This document shows positions 60,431 through 64,000 of a stretch of 64,000 nucleotides of DNA, piece by piece. Below the pieces are notes generated by a model that worked only from the letters and a program-made list of their open reading frames with translations, ran no database searches and had not been told where the DNA came from. Within the stretch, counting starts at the first letter, position 1, and each line of letters opens with the position of its first letter. Origin of the DNA: FEN-987 sp964598845. Its GTDB lineage: Archaea > Thermoproteota > Bathyarchaeia > 40CM-2-53-6. The translations under genes and the position numbers were made by a program. The DNA is taken from contig CAZRDM010000006.1 of the NCBI GenBank assembly GCA_964598845.1, positions 1-64,000 of the forward strand, in the 5' to 3' direction.

Positions 60431-60535
60431 GGGCTTCGAACCCGCGACCTGCCGCTCTCTAGGAATGTTCCTACAAGGCGGCTGCTCTCCGTTGCCTAAG
60501 TGGAATCTGCATCTACCAGGCTGAGCCACCGAGGC
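60421..60535 (-). tRNA. tRNA-Thr(TGT) with two introns
   Basis: Reverse strand: acceptor GCCTCGG (60535-60529) pairs with CCGAGGC (60428-60422); discriminator T at 60421 and CCA encoded at 60420-60418. Anticodon stem GCCGC (60482-60478) pairs with GCGGC; loop begins CTTGTA with anticodon TGT at 60475-60473. A 15-nt intron with the hairpin TAGGAA/TTCCTA follows the anticodon. A second intron of 26 nt (about 60513-60488) splits the D arm between GGTA and GAGC. T arm GCGGG-TTCGAAG-CCCGC. Its 3' end doubles as a putative attachment site. Confidence 0.9.
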
Positions 60536-60586
60536 GCCGGTCCGACTATGAGGAGACCTGCTTAAAATTCTCTGTTACCATCCGCA

Positions 60587-61810
60587 CTAGCCTCTCTCCT
60601 GTCGCTTCGCGGCTTCGACAAGTGCTTTGATGGCGGGCAGTTCCTCTCCCGCAAGTAAGGAAAGCATTGCGCCTCCGGCAGTGCTCACGTGTGAGAATTT
60701 GTCTGCTATGCCCAAGATTCCAGCATAGCCAGCCAGATGGCCTCCACCTATTACGGTGAAGGCGCTGCTGATGGCCATCGCCTCAAGAATGGTCTTCGTT
60801 CCACTCTCGAATCCGTCCCGCTCGAAAACGCCCAAGGGTCCACTAGCCACTACGGTTCTTGATTCGTTTATTATGGTGGCGAACCTTTCTGCGGTTTGAG
60901 CGCCAATGTCAAGTACCGTGCCTGCTCTCACTACCTTCTGGATTGATGTCTCAACTCGCTTCCCGCTGCTCAGGGTTCCGAAATCTGAAGGCATGAGAAT
61001 GCGTTTTCGATGCTTTGCCAAGATCTGCTTGGCCTTCTTGACTTGGTCGCTAGCCTTGGCCAGTTCTCCTTCCTCAGACTTGTCGAATCTCTGCCCTTCG
61101 GCTTTGAGGAAGACTTTCGCAACATTGCCCCCCACAAGGACATGGTCAGCGCAACCAGTCGCCAGAATGTTTTCGATGACTGGCACCTTGTCCTCTATCT
61201 TTGCGCCTCCTAGGATGTATGTGCTTGGTCTTTCAGGATCTTTCAATAGACGCTTGAGGGTGCTCAGCTCCTTCTCCATGAGTCGCCCCGCTGCGGATGG
61301 AAGCACGTACGGAAATGCCACAAGGGAAGCCTGCGACCTATGAGCAGCCGCGAAGGCATCATTGACGTAGAGGTCGAAGAGCGCGGCTAATCTGGAAACC
61401 AGATTTGTTTTCGCGAGTTTCTCACCTGTGTCTTCCACGTTTTCTTCAGAGCAGAAACGAACGTTATCCAGAACGAGAACCTCCCCTTTCTGAACTTGCT
61501 TAATCGCCTCTCGCGCAGCCGGGCCCATGACATCGTCAATGAACCTGACATTTTGTGAACAGTTCTTCTGGAGTAACTCTGCATGTTGCTTTAGTGAGGT
61601 GAAGTCGTCCTTCCCGGGGCGGCTTTGATGAGAAAGCACTGCCACTCTGGCTTCGGTCAGCGCATCCAAAGTGAACTTGGCCGCCACGATCCGGGTGTCA
61701 TCGAGAATCTGGTTGGTGGTAGGATCCAACGGGGAGTTTATGTCGAGCCTAAGTAATACTCTCTTTTCCCGCAGGTCCAAGTCATCGAGCGTTAGGTAAT
61801 CGAACTCCAT
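60587..61810 (-). CDS. pgk: Phosphoglycerate kinase
   Basis: 407 residues from the ATG at 61810 (MEFDYLTLDDLDL). Transfers phosphate between 1,3-bisphosphoglycerate and ADP. LRLDINSPLDP (substrate basic region), VLDNVRF, VNDAFAAAHRSQASLV, LGGAKIEDK and the nucleotide loop VVASGPLGVFE with VIGGGHLAG are intact, archaeal type. The frame is open upstream to 62032, but that part is the antisense of the tRNA-Met gene and must not be translated. Works with the class I GAPDH at 7667. Confidence 0.95.
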   Translation of the reverse strand: MEFDYLTLDDLDLREKRVLLRLDINSPLDPTTNQILDDTRIVAAKFTLDALTEARVAVLSHQSRPGKDDFTSLKQHAELLQKNCSQNVRFIDDVMGPAAREAIKQVQKGEVLVLDNVRFCSEENVEDTGEKLAKTNLVSRLAALFDLYVNDAFAAAHRSQASLVAFPYVLPSAAGRLMEKELSTLKRLLKDPERPSTYILGGAKIEDKVPVIENILATGCADHVLVGGNVAKVFLKAEGQRFDKSEEGELAKASDQVKKAKQILAKHRKRILMPSDFGTLSSGKRVETSIQKVVRAGTVLDIGAQTAERFATIINESRTVVASGPLGVFERDGFESGTKTILEAMAISSAFTVIGGGHLAGYAGILGIADKFSHVSTAGGAMLSLLAGEELPAIKALVEAAKRQERG

Positions 61811-61924
61811 GCCCGTCTGATCCAGCCTGCACTCTGAACATGCGACGTTTATCATTAAACAGTTTTGAGCCCGGTTCGGGTGGCAGAGAACATTATTACC
61901 TACAGACCCGGTTTTGTTCGTTGG

Positions 61925-62031
61925 GCCGGGGTGGCTCAGCTGGTAGAGCGCCAGCCAGGCTAAAGGGGCGAAACTCATAATCTGGAGAGCATTGGGCCCA
62001 GAAGCCGCGGGTTCGATCCCCGCCCCCGGCA
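61925..62031 (+). tRNA. tRNA-Met(CAT) with two introns
   Basis: Acceptor GCCGGGG (61925-61931) pairs with CCCCGGC (62024-62030), discriminator A at 62031; CCA is not encoded (ACT follows). After CCAG (61951-61954) an 18-nt intron (61955-61972) interrupts the anticodon stem; the loop CTCATAA carries anticodon CAT at 61976-61978 and the stem closes with TCTGG. A second intron of about 16 nt (61988-62003) lies in the variable region. T arm GCGGG-TTCGATC-CCCGC. G1-C72 and the anticodon-stem sequence suggest elongator Met rather than initiator; tRNA-Ile2 with modified CAT is not excluded. Confidence 0.9.
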
Positions 62032-62091
62032 CTAAAGAAGAACCGAGCCGACGAAGCTCTCCGACGTCAAATTAGTGTAAAGGCGACATGT

Positions 62092-63399
62092 ATGCGTGAC
62101 CCAATCCTGAGATACGCCATCTCACCACTGGTGGCCATCGCCACCGGATCTCTTCGGAAATACAGGTTTCTAAGCCGTCTCCAATGGGACCGGGAAACCC
62201 TACAAAAGTGGCGGAACGAGAGAATCAGAGAACTGATCGCGCATGCGTATTCGAGTGTTCCCTTCTATCGAGAAGCCTACGATTCCCTGAACCCATCTAT
62301 TTCAAATGTCAGAAAAGCAGAAGATCTAGGAAGATTGCCTATTGTCTCGAAGGGCTCAATGAAGAATTCGTTTCCACACAAGACGGTTTCTTCTACGATT
62401 TCGAATAGGAGAAGGAAACTCGCACAAACGTCTGGGACTGGTCGAATGTTTGAATTCTACAGCGACAAGGATGCAACAGGATTTGTCCTCGCTTCTCGAC
62501 TCTTGTTCGAATCTTGGATGGGATTGAGATTTGGAGATAAGACTGCTATGCTAACGGACCAGCCTAGTGGGCGCACAATGCTGATAGGAGAGGTAAGGGT
62601 TCCGGTTTCCAGACTGACAAGAGACTCTTCGGCCGCGGTTCGCTTGATCCGTTCACTTCATCCTGCTTCGTTGCTTGGCGACGTGTCCGTTCTGAGTTCT
62701 CTTGCAAATAGAATTCTCCGTGCGAGTGTAGACGCAACAATGGGATTGCGTGGCATCGCCACCATAGTGGAGGTGCTTCTGCCCAATCATCGTGACCTAA
62801 TCGAGCGAGCGTTCAACTCTCCCGTATTCGACCGCTACGGACTATCAGAAGTCGCAGGATACGTCGCGCAGGAATGCAGCGAACATAAGGGTTTGCATGT
62901 GAATGAAGGCATGGCCTTGGTCGAAGTGGTGACGAAGGATGGTGAGCTCTGTGGACCAGGTGAAACTGGACGACTGATCGTTACAAACCTTCACAATTAT
63001 GTGATGCCCTTCATTCGGTATGAGTCTGGTGACTTGGCAACCGTTGGTGATGAATGCCCCTGTGGCCGAGCGTTTCCTGTTCTCGCGAGAATTGAAGGTC
63101 GGTCTCCAGGCTGGGTCCTTACACAATCTTATCCAATATCTTGGACAAGCTACTTGGTTCCACTACTGTCAATACGACTGCCCCTGATCGAACAATTCCA
63201 ATTTGTTCAATCGAAAGTCGGCGAACTCACCTTGCTGGTGGCTCCGAGAACAGCGCTAACTACGCAAGAGATCCAGACGCTCACGCAGAGATTGAATTCG
63301 GTCAACCCACTTGTCAGGGTCAGATTGGAAGAGGTCGATTACATCGAACGAACGGCGAGCGGAAAACACATTCTCTTCAAACAGTTAAAGGCCGAATAA
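62092..63399 (+). CDS. PaaK/CapK-like AMP-forming ligase
   Basis: 435 residues. N-terminal AHAYSSVPFYREAYD with LPIVSKGSMKNSF is the lead-in of phenylacetate-CoA ligase-like proteins. The phosphate loop is AQTSGTGRMFEFY (normally TSGTTGxP), the aromatic DRYGLSEVAGYVAQEC is the A5 motif, and CPCGRAFPVLARIEGRSPG and TASGKHILFK complete the domain. It activates an unknown carboxylic acid as adenylate or CoA ester, possibly for surface-polymer or coenzyme synthesis. ATG at 62092; the next gene may follow in the same transcript. Confidence 0.85.
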   Translation: MRDPILRYAISPLVAIATGSLRKYRFLSRLQWDRETLQKWRNERIRELIAHAYSSVPFYREAYDSLNPSISNVRKAEDLGRLPIVSKGSMKNSFPHKTVSSTISNRRRKLAQTSGTGRMFEFYSDKDATGFVLASRLLFESWMGLRFGDKTAMLTDQPSGRTMLIGEVRVPVSRLTRDSSAAVRLIRSLHPASLLGDVSVLSSLANRILRASVDATMGLRGIATIVEVLLPNHRDLIERAFNSPVFDRYGLSEVAGYVAQECSEHKGLHVNEGMALVEVVTKDGELCGPGETGRLIVTNLHNYVMPFIRYESGDLATVGDECPCGRAFPVLARIEGRSPGWVLTQSYPISWTSYLVPLLSIRLPLIEQFQFVQSKVGELTLLVAPRTALTTQEIQTLTQRLNSVNPLVRVRLEEVDYIERTASGKHILFKQLKAE

Positions 63400-63452
63400 G
63401 ACATCTACTAATCCAAGGTGATCTCAAGATACCATATCCCGTCGCTGAATTC

Positions 63453-64000
63453 TTGAAAGCGCCTATCGAAGCTCTCAACCCGTCAGATACGCGAGAGACC
63501 GCTCGACTTCTTAGCGCGACGATGTGCAACCTTCCAGCTACCATCCGATTATGGGGATCTCCATACCAAGCCCGCAAGCGACTCACTGCGGTTATTAGAT
63601 CTATTCTCGAAACACTTCCGCACGACGGAATATGTGTCAGAAGTCGCGGCAGAATCATCGCCGCGATGTACATCATGAAACCTGGAACGTGCAGAGCATC
63701 TAAGGGACAATTACTTCAAGTGTTACCGCGCTTATTCTTGGCAACAGGAGCCAATCTACTCCGAGTCTTAAAGTGGCTTTCACTATTTGCTGAACATGAT
63801 TTCAACGAACGCCACTGGCACTTAAGCTGGTTCGGTGTCGAACCCGAATTTCAAGGAAAAGGTTTAGGCCGCAGGCTGCTAGGTCATTTCTGTGCTCTCG
63901 TCGACAGCGCTGGCGAAGCCGCATATGTCACGACTGACGGACCTGCAAATGTGGGCCTTTACGAAGGCTATGGCTTCAAGGTAATCCGAGAAGTCTCACT
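63453..64000 (+). CDS. GNAT acetyltransferase, partial (cut by window end)
   Basis: Open frame to the end of the window, at least 182 residues. The acetyl-CoA loop is FQGKGLGRRLLGHF, preceded by WHLSWFGVEPE, and NVGLYEGYGFKVIREV follows: complete GNAT features. I place the start at the TTG at 63453, before IEALNPSDTRETARLL, the usual lead-in strand-helix; an earlier start overlapping the ligase gene cannot be ruled out. Substrate unknown. Confidence 0.75.
   Translation, partial: MKAPIEALNPSDTRETARLLSATMCNLPATIRLWGSPYQARKRLTAVIRSILETLPHDGICVRSRGRIIAAMYIMKPGTCRASKGQLLQVLPRLFLATGANLLRVLKWLSLFAEHDFNERHWHLSWFGVEPEFQGKGLGRRLLGHFCALVDSAGEAAYVTTDGPANVGLYEGYGFKVIREVS

Noticed and set aside
61811..62032. 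N-terminal extension of phosphoglycerate kinase
   Set aside because: The extra codons are the antisense of tRNA-Met; the family start is at 61810.
1..64000. CRISPR array
   Set aside because: No series of regularly spaced repeats with unique spacers was seen anywhere.

Overview
The window is archaeal chromosome. Archaeal-type information genes dominate: methionine aminopeptidase type II, TrpRS, PheRS alpha/beta, TyrRS, archaeal DnaG, family B DNA polymerase, uS11, aRF1, uS7, aEF1A, uS10, TtuA-type thiolase and a 7S SRP RNA. Four complete tRNA genes are present and three of them carry several introns (anticodon stem/loop, D arm, variable region, T loop). That density points to the Thermoproteota (TACK) side of the archaea, perhaps a Bathyarchaeia- or Nitrososphaeria-related lineage; the exact placement is inference. 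Many genes start with GTG or TTG, and spacing between genes is often zero or overlapping.

Layout. 1-7650: MetAP facing a block of aminoacyl-tRNA synthetases (trpS, pheS-pheT, tyrS) and a Toprim protein whose 3' end contains a 100-N scaffold gap that looks artificial. 7660-17310: GAPDH (bacterial class I type), dnaG convergent with polB, rimI, rps11, a PLP enzyme, aRF1, UMP kinase and a regulator. 17311-27540: a decayed cutA, site-2 protease, TtuA-like enzyme, SRP RNA, rps7-tuf-rps10, HtpX with an EF-hand loop, and a zinc ribbon / coiled-coil / SPFH cluster. 27787-29531: a three-intron tRNA-Leu followed by small regulator cassettes bounded by copies of the tRNA-Leu 3' end. 29740-49340: metabolism, transport and redox genes (acetyl-CoA synthetase, CPA2 antiporter, rubrerythrin, sulfide-quinone-reductase-like flavoprotein, inositol-1-phosphate synthase, aminotransferase), several small zinc-ribbon proteins, a ribbon-helix-helix/DUF5678/retropepsin-like fusion, and two decayed genes (acyl-CoA dehydrogenase, NHL/Vgb-type protein).

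49530-60430 is accessory: tRNA-Pro, a membrane spermidine-synthase-like protein, a vapBC pair with a broken toxin, an MFS transporter between diverged direct repeats, and a roughly 5 kb block between the 3' end of tRNA-Thr and a 13-bp copy of that end. This block holds a winged-helix gene coupled to a PD-(D/E)XK nuclease, two truncated nuclease-like genes abutting tail-outward, a secreted anchored protein, acidic proteins and a ribbon-helix-helix regulator. I read it as a decaying integrated element. 60587-64000 returns to housekeeping: phosphoglycerate kinase, tRNA-Met, a PaaK-like ligase and a GNAT enzyme cut by the window end.

Two themes recur. Core genes are uniformly intact while accessory genes carry single-base frameshifts or stops, so the frameshifts are more likely gene decay than general sequencing error. 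And tRNA genes here are both intron-rich and apparent insertion targets.
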